The notes beneath the pieces were generated by a model, which was not told where the DNA came from, made no database searches, and worked only from the letters and a program-made list of their open reading frames with translations. From Caldalkalibacillus thermarum (GTDB lineage Bacteria > Bacillota > Bacilli > Caldalkalibacillales > Caldalkalibacillaceae), in assembly GCF_014644735.1 (NCBI RefSeq), contig NZ_BMKZ01000033.1, positions 1 through 36,067 on the forward strand: a stretch of DNA of 36,067 nt, given 5' to 3'. The stretch's first letter is position 1, and every line of letters begins with the position of its first letter. Below, in pieces: positions 18,575 to 26,400 of this stretch. A program made the translations under genes and the position numbers.

Positions 18575-19342
18575 TCACCGGGGCGGCATGCGCAATGCAC
18601 CGTCCAGACGGATGGTCTCTCCGTTTAACATGGGGTTCTCCACAATGCTTTGCACCAGGCGGGCATATTCCTCCGGATAACCTAATCTGGACGGAAATGG
18701 AACAGAGGCCCCCAACGCCTTCCGTGCTTCTTCGGGCAAAGAAGCAAACAAAGGTGTGTCAAACAGCCCGGGGGCAATGGTCATCACCCGGATGCCGTAC
18801 CTGGCCAGTTCCCTGGCAATGGGCAGGGTCATCCCCACGACCCCGCCCTTAGAAGCGCTGTAGGCGGCCTGCCCAATCTGTCCCTCAAAGGCGGCCACGG
18901 AAGCCGTGTTGATAATCACCCCCCGTTCACCGTCTTCAGTGGGAGTATTGTCAACCATCTTCTCCGCTGCCAGGCGAATCACGTTAAATGTCCCGATCAG
19001 ATTGACTTGGATGACTTTACTGAATGAAGCGAGGCTGTGCGTCTTGTTTTTGCTTAATACTTTCTCGGCAATGCCAATACCGGCGCAGTTGACAGCGATG
19101 TGTATGGCCCCAAAAGTCTCAAGGGACTGTTGGAGGGCCTTTTGCACATCCGCTTCACTGGTGACATCCGTTTGAATAAACAGCGCACCCTCCCCCAACG
19201 CCTCACTCAATTGCTTTCCTTTTTCGGCGGCTAAATCTAAGATAACGGCTTTTCCACCTAGAGCGACAATTTTTTTGACTGTCGCTTCACCCAACCCGGA
19301 TGCTCCCCCGGTAACAACAGCGACCTTTTCCCGAATATTCAT
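18575..19342 (-). CDS. SDR-family 3-hydroxyacyl-CoA dehydrogenase (HSD17B10/type II-like)
   Basis: The 255-residue Rossmann enzyme has GGASGLGEA at 12-20, NCAG in place of NNAG near 85-88, and the catalytic Ser148, Tyr161, Lys165. The block [20 protein letters not shown] and the [11 protein letters not shown] that follows are strongly reminiscent of type II 3-hydroxyacyl-CoA / 2-methyl-3-hydroxybutyryl-CoA dehydrogenases. The likely reaction is NAD-dependent oxidation of 3-hydroxyacyl-CoA to 3-ketoacyl-CoA, which the thiolase next to it would cleave. The start has AAGGAGG upstream. It follows the thiolase by about 60 bases. Substrate chain length or branching is inference. Confidence 0.88.
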   Translation of the reverse strand: MNIREKVAVVTGGASGLGEATVKKIVALGGKAVILDLAAEKGKQLSEALGEGALFIQTDVTSEADVQKALQQSLETFGAIHIAVNCAGIGIAEKVLSKNKTHSLASFSKVIQVNLIGTFNVIRLAAEKMVDNTPTEDGERGVIINTASVAAFEGQIGQAAYSASKGGVVGMTLPIARELARYGIRVMTIAPGLFDTPLFASLPEEARKALGASVPFPSRLGYPEEYARLVQSIVENPMLNGETIRLDGALRMPPR

Positions 19343-19403
19343 GACTTTCCTCCTTGCCCAGTGGATATTCTATTCCGATTATTCTCATTCATGTATATGT
19401 TAG

Positions 19404-20555
19404 CTAATCCAAACGCTCAATGATAGTCGCATTGGCCATCCCGTGACCTTCACACATTGTTTGCAGCCCGTAACGGCCGCCAGTACGCTCCAGTTCATGC
19501 ATCATGGTTGTCATCAACCGGGCCCCAGAGGCGCCGAGCGGATGGCCCAACGCGATAGCGCCGCCATTGGGGTTCAATTTGTGTGGATCAGCTCCCGTTT
19601 CAGCCAGCCAGGCCAAGGGAACCGGAGCAAAGGCCTCATTGACTTCAAACACATCAATATCATCCAAACTTAAACCTGCCTTCCGCAGCACCTTCTCAGT
19701 AGCCGGTATAGGCCCGGTTAACATTAAAGTCGGATCTGAACCCACAACCACCCGGGCCAGGATGCGAAAACGTGGCCTCAAGCCAAGTTTTTCCGCCTTC
19801 TCCCTGGACATCAAGAGAAGAGCTGCAGCACCGTCGCTGATTTGACTGGCGTTGCCTGCATGAATGACCCCGTCTTCCTTAAACGAAGGTTTAAGCTGGG
19901 ACAGTTTTTCCAGTGAGGTATCCTCTCTGGGCCCTTCATCTTGGGTAACCATGGTTTTTGTCCCGTCAGGAAGGGTGACCTCAACAGGCATAATTTCACG
20001 TTCAAAACGGCCTTCTTTTTGGGCTTGCACCGCCTTGTGATGGCTTTCTAAAGCGAATTCATCCAGCTGCTCGCGGCTGAAGCCCCATTTTTTTGCAATT
20101 CTCTCGGCTGACAATCCTTGGTGAATCATTTCATAGCGGGAGGTCAGTTTTTCACTCCACCCGGCCCCCTGCAGGTTGGAGAACATGGGGACCCGGGACA
20201 TGCTTTCCACACCGGCGGCAACGACCACATCCATATCACCGCTTAAGATGGCCTGGGCAGCAAAATGAACGGCCTGTTGGCTGCTGCCACACTGGCGGTC
20301 TATCGTGGTGCCGGGAACCTCAACCGGATAACCGGCAATTAAAGCAGCCACCCGTCCAATGTCTGCCGCTTGTTCTCCCACTTGGGAGACGCAACCCATA
20401 ATCACATCATCAATGATTTCAGGTGAAATCCCCGCCCGGGCAACCAATTCTTTTAATGCTTCTGCAGCAAGTTCATCAGGACGGATCTGGCTTAAAGCGC
20501 CGTTCCGTCTGCCAATAGGGGTGCGGACTGCTTCTACGATAACAGCTTCACGCAT
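19404..20555 (-). CDS. Acetyl-CoA acyltransferase / acetyltransferase (thiolase)
   Basis: The product is about 383 residues with all thiolase catalytic motifs. The nucleophilic Cys is in DRQCGSSQQAVH (about residue 89), the GHPLGASGAR His is near the C terminus, and the second Cys is in MCEGHGMANA. NEAFA is also present. The enzyme carries out the last step of beta-oxidation or its reverse. I choose ATG 20555, six bases after AAGGAAG; ATG 20561 would touch the ribosome binding site. It lies 34 bases after the CaiB-family gene and precedes the SDR, forming a three-gene unit. Confidence 0.93.
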   Translation of the reverse strand: MREAVIVEAVRTPIGRRNGALSQIRPDELAAEALKELVARAGISPEIIDDVIMGCVSQVGEQAADIGRVAALIAGYPVEVPGTTIDRQCGSSQQAVHFAAQAILSGDMDVVVAAGVESMSRVPMFSNLQGAGWSEKLTSRYEMIHQGLSAERIAKKWGFSREQLDEFALESHHKAVQAQKEGRFEREIMPVEVTLPDGTKTMVTQDEGPREDTSLEKLSQLKPSFKEDGVIHAGNASQISDGAAALLLMSREKAEKLGLRPRFRILARVVVGSDPTLMLTGPIPATEKVLRKAGLSLDDIDVFEVNEAFAPVPLAWLAETGADPHKLNPNGGAIALGHPLGASGARLMTTMMHELERTGGRYGLQTMCEGHGMANATIIERLD

Positions 20556-20589
20556 GGCCATCTTCCTTTCTTTTAATTAAGTGATAAAC

Positions 20590-21774
20590 CTATCCATCTA
20601 TCACCTTGTCCTGCCTGAGTTGTGCGATCTCATCACTGGAATAACCCAGTTCAGCTAACAGTTCTGCCGTGTGCTCACCCCGTTTGGGAGCCAAAGTGCG
20701 GATCGCCCCTGCCGTCTCCGACAGTTTAATGGGGATCCCCAGCTGTTTCACTAAACCTAACTCCGGATGTTCAACCTCCACAATCATTTCACGATGATTC
20801 ACTTGCGGATCTTTTAGTGCTTCTTCTAGATTTTTTACAGGGGTAACGCAAGCCTCCTTCCCTTGGAACCGCTTCAACCATTCTGCTTGCGTCCGGCTCT
20901 TGATGATCTCAGCAATGTCTGCTTTCATTTGCTCCTGTTCTTCCTGGGGTGCATGAAGCCGTGAAACATACTCCGGCCGTCCGATTTCTTCACAAAAAAC
21001 CTGCCAAAATTTATGTTCTAAGGCACCCACAGCCAGAAAGCGCTGATCCGCTGTTTCATACACTTGATAACAAGCCAATCCCCCTGACAAGGGCAATTGG
21101 CCGCGCCAGGGCAGCGTTTTGGAGGCCAGAAAAGCTGGCAGGCTGGTCTCTAGCCAGGAAAGCACCCCATCCATCATAGAGACATCAATAAACTGCCCCC
21201 GCCCGGTCTTTTGCCGTGCCTGAAGCGCCAACAAAATGCCTACTGCGGCCATTAATGCGCCTCCGTCGATATCAGCAATCTGAACCGCAGGGATGACCGG
21301 CTTGCCTTCCCGTTCTCCTTGCAGGTCTAATAAACCTGTAAAACTTAAATAGTTAATATCGTGACCGGGCAAATGAGCATAGGGTCCAGACTGGCCATAG
21401 CCGGTAATGGCGCAATAGATAAGCCTGGGATTAATAGCTTTTAAAGTTTCATAGCCTAAGCCCAACCGTTCCATCACACCTGGCCGAAAAGATTCCACAA
21501 GCACATCAGCCGATTTCACCAACTCCAAAAAAATGGCTCTGCCCCGTTCATCCTTCAAATTCAAACTGAGGCTTTTTTTATTCCTGTTTAAGGAAAAAAA
21601 CATGGCACTCTCTGTACCTAACTTGGGTTCATACAGACGGGCATAATCTCCCAGCCCAGGCTCTTCTATTTTAATCACTTCTGCACCGAAGTCCGCTAAA
21701 AGCATGGTGCAGTAGGGACCTGGCAACAACCTGCTTAAATCCAATACTCTCAAAGAATGTAAAGGAAAGTTCAT
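20590..21774 (-). CDS. CaiB/BaiF CoA-transferase family protein, possibly alpha-methylacyl-CoA racemase
   Basis: The 394-residue class III CoA-transferase fold is recognisable from RVLDLSRLLPGPYCTMLLADFGAEVIKIE, NRNKKSLSLNLK and GRGQFIDVSMMDG. The sequence PGHDINYLSFTGLL, followed by QIADIDGGAL, corresponds to the His and Asp used by alpha-methylacyl-CoA racemases rather than only to the CoA-transferase aspartate. Racemisation of 2-methyl-branched acyl-CoA is therefore plausible and would fit the type II HADH and thiolase downstream. A CoA-transferase role is the alternative. GAGGGGAC precedes the ATG. It starts 28 bases after the gerE terminator and I saw no clear promoter of its own. Confidence 0.88.
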   Translation of the reverse strand: MNFPLHSLRVLDLSRLLPGPYCTMLLADFGAEVIKIEEPGLGDYARLYEPKLGTESAMFFSLNRNKKSLSLNLKDERGRAIFLELVKSADVLVESFRPGVMERLGLGYETLKAINPRLIYCAITGYGQSGPYAHLPGHDINYLSFTGLLDLQGEREGKPVIPAVQIADIDGGALMAAVGILLALQARQKTGRGQFIDVSMMDGVLSWLETSLPAFLASKTLPWRGQLPLSGGLACYQVYETADQRFLAVGALEHKFWQVFCEEIGRPEYVSRLHAPQEEQEQMKADIAEIIKSRTQAEWLKRFQGKEACVTPVKNLEEALKDPQVNHREMIVEVEHPELGLVKQLGIPIKLSETAGAIRTLAPKRGEHTAELLAELGYSSDEIAQLRQDKVIDG

Positions 21775-21802
21775 TTTGTCCCCTCTTTACCGATGATTTT
21801 CA

Positions 21803-21834
21803 ACAACAAAAACAATGGCCCCAAAATCGGGGCC
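21803..21834 (-). terminator. Rho-independent terminator after gerE
   Basis: On the minus strand GGCCCC (21829-21834) pairs with GGGGCC (21817-21822) around GATTTT. A U-rich tail ATTGTTTTTGTTG follows. It lies 13 bases past the gerE stop. Confidence 0.85.
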
Positions 21835-21846
21835 GTGCTGTTAATG

Positions 21847-22071
21847 TTAAATATCTAATTCACCTAACCGGACCAATTCAACAACAGCCTGGGAGCGACC
21901 TTTGACGCCAAGCTTCTGCATGACATTTGAAATATGATTGCGGACCGTTTTTTCACTGATAAACAGCTGGTCTGCAATCTCCTTGGTCGTCTTGTCTTGT
22001 ACCAGTAGTTCAAACACTTCTCGTTCTCGGTTGGTCAGCAATGGCTTACCGTGTTGCTCTTTCCCCTTCAA
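21847..22071 (-). CDS. gerE: GerE, LuxR-type late sporulation regulator
   Basis: From the TTG at 22071 the product is 74 residues, the same length I recall for B. subtilis GerE. The helix-turn-helix KPLLTNREREVFELLVQD, followed by KTTKEIADQLFISEKTVRNH and QKLGVKGRSQAVVEL, is nearly the same as the known GerE sequence. GerE is a free-standing LuxR-type DNA-binding domain that tunes sigma-K-dependent coat genes in the mother cell. I choose TTG 22071 because AAGGAGGGG lies six bases upstream, inside the longer open frame starting at 22098. A promoter matching the sigma-K consensus is at 22127-22155. In B. subtilis gerE adjoins the ysmB-racE-gerM block; here about 11 kb separates them. Confidence 0.95.
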   Translation of the reverse strand: MKGKEQHGKPLLTNREREVFELLVQDKTTKEIADQLFISEKTVRNHISNVMQKLGVKGRSQAVVELVRLGELDI

Positions 22072-22126
22072 TAAGCACCCCTCCTTGCACGGGTTCAAAA
22101 ATACAAGGCAAAGGTTACAGTCAAGT

Positions 22127-22155
22127 TATTTTATGACTGGGGAAAAAGTGTGGTG
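22127..22155 (-). promoter_or_regulatory. Sigma-K promoter of gerE
   Basis: On the minus strand CACC (22152-22155) matches the -35 mACm and CATAAAATA (22127-22135) matches CATAnnnTA exactly, at 16-base spacing. The predicted start near 22119 gives a leader of about 48 bases to the TTG. This agrees with gerE being transcribed by sigma-K in B. subtilis. Confidence 0.75.
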
Positions 22156-22385
22156 CTTGAGGGGTGAGAATTTAGGCCTGCGCCTACAGTATATGCAGGC
22201 AGGAAGGGGTGAGTGAGCATCTAAACGGCCGTTGAATGGACACCCCGATAGATAACACTTCTCCGGTTTATTCAATTGTCGTCAACACCCACCATACTGT
22301 TAACTGGCCACTCTTTGGGGCATCGTTAACAACTTGGGTAATCTCGGCCAAAAAACGTTTGGCGGGTAAACATGGCGAACCACCT
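22156..22385. other. Non-coding gap between gerE promoter and quinone oxidoreductase gene
   Basis: No gene is supported here. A pair of GTTAAC sites brackets about 20 bases near 22308-22340, and a second sigma-K-like -10 (CATATACTG, minus strand, near 22190) is a weak match. No U-run terminator for the upstream acyl-CoA operon is obvious. Confidence 0.5.
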
Positions 22386-23369
22386 CTAGGGCACCAAAAT
22401 CAGTTTCCCGGTGGTTTTCCTTCCTTTCATCAACGCTTGTACTTTGGCTGCTTCCTCCAGCGCATAGACGCCTCCTATGATCAATTTAAGCTGTCCCTGC
22501 TGGACATAGGACAACAGTTCTTTCAAACTTTGCCGGTATAAATCCTGCTTTCTCATGATTTGGGGCAGGAAGAAACCAGTCACGGTATAATTTTGGGCCA
22601 TCAATTTGACAGGATTAAACTTCGGCGCTTCCTGGCTGGCCAAGCCGTAAATCACCAGGCGGCCAAAGGGAGCCAAAATAGATAAGGTTTTGTGAAAAAC
22701 AGAACCACCCACCATTTCCAAAGCCACATCCACACCCTGGTTCTCTGTCAGCTCCAGCACTTTTTGCTCCCACCCATCCCTGGTGTAATCAACGGCAGCA
22801 TCGGCCCCTAGATCGAGCGCGATTTGCCGTTTTTCTTCTGAGCTGGCGGTGGCAATCACCTGGCCGGCGCCAAACAGCTTCGCCAATTGCACGGCCAAGG
22901 TGCCCACGCCGCCCGCCGCAGCATGGACCAGGACCCGTTCTCCCTGTTGCAGCTGCCCAGATGTTTTTAAAACATGATAAGCGGTTAAACCTTGCACCAA
23001 AAGGGCGACGGCCTGGCGATCATCCACACCCTCGGGAATGGGTACCAGTGAACGTTCATCAGCCAGGGTATACTCGGCATAGCCTGTGGCTCTTTTGGAG
23101 CCTAACAAGGTGACCACCCGCTGGCCCACCTTGACTTGCTCCACTTCATCGCCTACCTCACAAACCACACCGGCCACCTCAGAGCCGGGTACATAGGGTA
23201 AGGGGGTAGGCACCACATACTGCCCCTCCCGGCGGGCAATATCGGCAAAATTGACACCGATTGCCTTAATTTCAATTAGCACTTCTTTTCCCTTTGGTTG
23301 CGGGCGTTTCAGTTCGACCAGTTCCAGTACTTCCGGTCCGCCAAACTGTTTAAATTGAATGGCTTTCAC
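22386..23369 (-). CDS. Zinc-independent NADPH:quinone oxidoreductase / MDR-family reductase
   Basis: The 327-residue medium-chain dehydrogenase/reductase has an N-terminal GroES-like domain (EVLIEIKAIGVNFADIARREG, then PYVPGSEVAGVV). Its Rossmann domain carries the nucleotide motif HAAAGGVGTLAVQLAK (about 150-165). The zinc-ligand cysteines of alcohol dehydrogenases are absent, consistent with the quinone oxidoreductase or enoyl reductase branch. It could reduce quinones or enoyl/enone substrates with NADPH. GTG start with AGAAGGA nearby. It follows the deleted SDR by 35 bases and is probably the last gene of the long acyl-CoA operon. Confidence 0.88.
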   Translation of the reverse strand: MKAIQFKQFGGPEVLELVELKRPQPKGKEVLIEIKAIGVNFADIARREGQYVVPTPLPYVPGSEVAGVVCEVGDEVEQVKVGQRVVTLLGSKRATGYAEYTLADERSLVPIPEGVDDRQAVALLVQGLTAYHVLKTSGQLQQGERVLVHAAAGGVGTLAVQLAKLFGAGQVIATASSEEKRQIALDLGADAAVDYTRDGWEQKVLELTENQGVDVALEMVGGSVFHKTLSILAPFGRLVIYGLASQEAPKFNPVKLMAQNYTVTGFFLPQIMRKQDLYRQSLKELLSYVQQGQLKLIIGGVYALEEAAKVQALMKGRKTTGKLILVP

Positions 23370-23404
23370 GATCCTTCTCTCCCTTCCATATCAAAGCATG
23401 TTGT

Positions 23405-23806
23405 TTAGCTGACCAACCAGCCGCCATCCACCAGCAAATCGGACCCGGTCATATAGGAGGCTTCGCTTGATGCAGCAAAGGCAATCACATTGGCAATTTC
23501 TTCAGGTTTGCCTACCCGCCTTAAGGCGGTGTGCCGCTTAATGGCCTGTACAAATTTGTCGTTCTGTAATCCAAACGTGTTTTCGACGTAAGCAGCGAGG
23601 CCTTTCACATCGGTTTCCCGGGTCACGTCAGCCGCAAACACATGAGCCTGTGGGCCTATCTCCTCAGCAACAGACGCCAGTTTTGCTTCTGTGCGCCCCA
23701 CCAACACCACCTGGGCGCCATCGGTTGCCAGCCGCTTGGCTGTCGCCGCTCCAATGCCACTTCCAGCTCCCGTGACCACAGCAATGAGATCCTGAAAACG
23801 TTGCAT
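23405..23806 (-). pseudogene. SDR-family dehydrogenase with in-frame deletion of the catalytic core
   Basis: Only 133 residues remain of an SDR that should be about 245. Residues 1-79 are a normal N-terminal Rossmann half, with TGAGSGIGAATAKRL at 12-26 and ADVTRETDV at 59-67. Residues from about 83 resume at RHTALRRVGKPEEIANVIAF and end with the usual TGSDLLVDGG. The NNAG motif, catalytic Ser, YxxxK and about 110 residues are missing, with the junction near 23555-23570. The frame is kept and a good GGAGGG motif precedes the ATG, so a stable but catalytically dead protein could still be made. It sits 10 bases after the FadE-like gene. Confidence 0.8.
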
Positions 23807-23816
23807 GCTCTCCCTC

Positions 23817-25580
23817 CTATTCCGTCACATATTTTTCAGCGTCCAACACTCTGGAGGCAATCTCTCTTTTTCTTTGCAATGTTTGTTCAAAACGGTATTT
23901 GCCTATTTCTCTTTGAAACAGTTTGATATATAGCGCTTGACGCTCTCCCGTTGTCAACGCGCAGGCCAGCCGGCGGGCAATCAACTCACTTTCCAACAGG
24001 ACATCTTCAGCACAGGCACGGGCCAGTTCTGCTTTCAATCCTTGCCCTCCTGCTTTCTTGGCTCGCAGCACCGCCGACTCTGCCGCATACAAGTTAATTG
24101 CCAGCTCCGACAACTTCATTAACACTTCCTGTTCTTCCTGTAACTTGTCGCCCAAGGTTTGCAAGGCCAATCCGGCGCCAACCAGGAAAAGGCGTCTTAA
24201 ACTTAAGATCATCTCTTGTTCCTGAGCCAACGGTCCCTCAACCGGCAACTGTGGTTGATGCAATTCCTGCACAGCCTGTTCAATGGCCCCTTGCAAATCC
24301 AGTTTGCCTTTTTTGGACCTGCGGAGCAGGAAGCCTGGCACAATCAGGCGGTTAATTTCGTTGGTACCTTCAAAGATACGTTGAATACGGGCATCTCTGT
24401 ACATCTGCTCAACGGCATACTCTTGCATAAAGCCGTATCCCCCATGGAGCTGCAAGGCCTCATCCACCACTTGGTCCAGGGTTTCGGAGCCAACCACCTT
24501 GCAGATGGCACACTCGATGGCAAACTCACTCAATCCCTCGATCACCTTGTTTTGATCCGTTTCCTCATATAAATCTCCCAATGCTTCCTCCAGCAAACCG
24601 CCGGTCCGGTATTGTAACGACTCCGAAGCATAGATGCGGATGGCCATATTGGCCAGCTTCTCTTGGGTGGCGGTAAAGGCAGACAAGGGACGCTTAAACT
24701 GGTAGCGCTCTTTCGTATATTTCACAGCCACTTCCAGGGCTTTTTTGGCTCCCCCGGTGCAGGCAAAACCCAGGTTGTAACGCCCCAGGTTAAGCACGGT
24801 AAAGGCAATCAGGTGGCCCCGTCCCACTTCACCCAACACATTCTCAACGGGGACCGGGCAATTTTCCAGAATAACGGAACGAGTAGAGGACCCTTTAATC
24901 CCCATCTTTTTTTCTTCCAGGCCTAAGGACAGTCCGGGAAAGTCTTTCTCCACAATAAAGGCAGTAAACTTTTCCCCATCCACCTTGGCATAGACGATAA
25001 ACGTGTCGGCAAAGCCGGCATTGGTAATCCATTGCTTGGTCCCGTTTAACACATAATGGGTCCCGGCATCATTCAGGACAGCCGTCGTTTTGGCACCCAG
25101 GGCGTCTGAACCAGAAGAGGGCTCGGTTAAACAGTAGGCCCCAAGATATTCACCTGAAGCCAATTTGGGCAGGTATCTTCTCTTTTGTTCCTCCGTTCCG
25201 AAATAGGTGATCGGCAGTGTGGCAATACAAGTATGATTGGAGTGGGCCACACCGTATGATCCACTGCCACCTAAAGCCTCCCCGACAATGCCTTTGGTTA
25301 CTTTATCCAAACCAAGCCCGCCGTACGCTTCCGGAATGCTGTGGGCCAGTAAGCCCAGTTCTCCCGCTTTTCTTAGTAGACGAACCGTGAGCTCAAAATC
25401 CTGATTTTCGATTTCCTCCGAATGGGGGTTTACTTCACCTTCGACAAAATCTTTGGCAGTGGCCACGATCATTTTTTGCTCTTCTGTCAAGTCTTCCGGT
25501 GTGAAAACGGCATCAGCTTCAACCTGGCTGACCAGAAATTCTCCCCCTGTACGTTGACCCGTTGTTTCCATCGCACCCAT
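23817..25580 (-). CDS. fadE: Acyl-CoA dehydrogenase, long FadE/VLCAD-like form
   Basis: The product is about 587 residues, longer than the usual 380-residue ACADs. It has an N-terminal ACAD fold (TEEQKMIVATAKDFVEGEV, EAYGGLGLDKV, CLTEPSSGSDALGAKTTA with the flavin-binding motif, and KQWITNAGFADTF). The catalytic Glu lies in RIFEGTNEINRL. A further helical domain of about 170 residues follows, as in VLCAD and B. subtilis FadE (YusJ). It performs the FAD-dependent alpha,beta-dehydrogenation of acyl-CoA. I choose ATG 25580 near GGAGGAGTG; TTG 25595 and ATG 25571 are alternatives. It follows comB by about 63 bases. Confidence 0.92.
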   Translation of the reverse strand: MGAMETTGQRTGGEFLVSQVEADAVFTPEDLTEEQKMIVATAKDFVEGEVNPHSEEIENQDFELTVRLLRKAGELGLLAHSIPEAYGGLGLDKVTKGIVGEALGGSGSYGVAHSNHTCIATLPITYFGTEEQKRRYLPKLASGEYLGAYCLTEPSSGSDALGAKTTAVLNDAGTHYVLNGTKQWITNAGFADTFIVYAKVDGEKFTAFIVEKDFPGLSLGLEEKKMGIKGSSTRSVILENCPVPVENVLGEVGRGHLIAFTVLNLGRYNLGFACTGGAKKALEVAVKYTKERYQFKRPLSAFTATQEKLANMAIRIYASESLQYRTGGLLEEALGDLYEETDQNKVIEGLSEFAIECAICKVVGSETLDQVVDEALQLHGGYGFMQEYAVEQMYRDARIQRIFEGTNEINRLIVPGFLLRRSKKGKLDLQGAIEQAVQELHQPQLPVEGPLAQEQEMILSLRRLFLVGAGLALQTLGDKLQEEQEVLMKLSELAINLYAAESAVLRAKKAGGQGLKAELARACAEDVLLESELIARRLACALTTGERQALYIKLFQREIGKYRFEQTLQRKREIASRVLDAEKYVTE

Positions 25581-25643
25581 CACTCCTCCACCCAAAATCT
25601 TGGCTCTTCTGCACCTTAAATGTGCTGACTTTCGTTTGTTGGC

Positions 25644-26396
25644 TTACCTTCGTTCCTTTACCGGCTCAAAACACCCCCTGATGGCACCCTGTTCCGTTAA
25701 ATAAGGAACCACTTGGGCGGCATCCCGCTTTAAGGCGTAAAGGACCTCATGGCCAAACCCCTGGCGCATCAGCATCTGTCCCACGCGGGAGCATTTTAAA
25801 ACAGATTCCCCTTGCCCCTTCCGGCTCTGGTAAAACAAGAGGGCAGCCTGGGCCGCATCGGTTAACTCCCACGGTTGATGCTGATGCCGGACCAAGCAAT
25901 GTGACAAATATCCGGCACCATAGAAATCTTCCAGATTAAAAGCACCACCTGAACCGGAACAGACAATCAAGATGGTTTTGTCATGATGGTCACTCACAAT
26001 TTTTTGAGCCACACGCTCTCCATTTAAAAGTGCACCAATATACACCTTTTCAGCACCAGCTGATTTGCGGATGGCAACGGTGCCGTTGGTGGTGGACAAG
26101 ATGACCGTTTTGCCTTTTACCTTTTCTTTTAAAAAAGTGGGGCCAGGATCCAAAAAGCCGTCAATGGTTTTTCCTTGGTACTCACCAGCCAAAAGAGGCT
26201 CCCCGGCGGAATACCTTTTGGCTCTCTGCCTTGCTTCTTTCTCATCCAGGACCGGGATCACCTCTTTGGCCCCATGCTCCAACACGGTCACGATCGTGGT
26301 GGTGGCCAGGAGGATATCCAGCACAACAACCACTTTGTCCTGCAACTTTTCTTCAATCAGCTCTTCCTTGCGCATCAAGAGATGAATTTTACCCAT
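25644..26396 (-). CDS. ComB-family phosphatase (2-phosphosulfolactate phosphatase-like)
   Basis: The 250-residue protein shows ComB family hallmarks: VVVLDILLATTTIVTVLEHGA near the N terminus, GFLDPGP, VILSTTNGTVAI, and CSGSGGAFNLEDFYGAGYL. ComB hydrolyses 2-phospho-3-sulfolactate to sulfolactate, in coenzyme M or spore sulfolactate pathways (YitC in B. subtilis). No phosphosulfolactate synthase (ComA) gene is present in the window. It starts 4 bases after the stop of the APH-type kinase, with its Shine-Dalgarno GAGG inside the kinase 3' end, so the two are translationally linked. A phosphatase acting on a different phospho-organic acid of this operon is possible. Confidence 0.88.
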   Translation of the reverse strand: MGKIHLLMRKEELIEEKLQDKVVVVLDILLATTTIVTVLEHGAKEVIPVLDEKEARQRAKRYSAGEPLLAGEYQGKTIDGFLDPGPTFLKEKVKGKTVILSTTNGTVAIRKSAGAEKVYIGALLNGERVAQKIVSDHHDKTILIVCSGSGGAFNLEDFYGAGYLSHCLVRHQHQPWELTDAAQAALLFYQSRKGQGESVLKCSRVGQMLMRQGFGHEVLYALKRDAAQVVPYLTEQGAIRGCFEPVKERR

Positions 26397-26400
26397 CTGT

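Noticed and set aside
19380-19400. FadR-type operator (TGAATGA half-site) upstream of the SDR gene
   Set aside because: Only one half matches; the second half of the known Bacillus FadR palindrome is absent. A similar lone half-site near 27932 was dropped for the same reason.
22185-22215. Second sigma-K promoter upstream of gerE (CATATACTG)
   Set aside because: It lacks the TA at the end of the -10 consensus, and a better match lies downstream.
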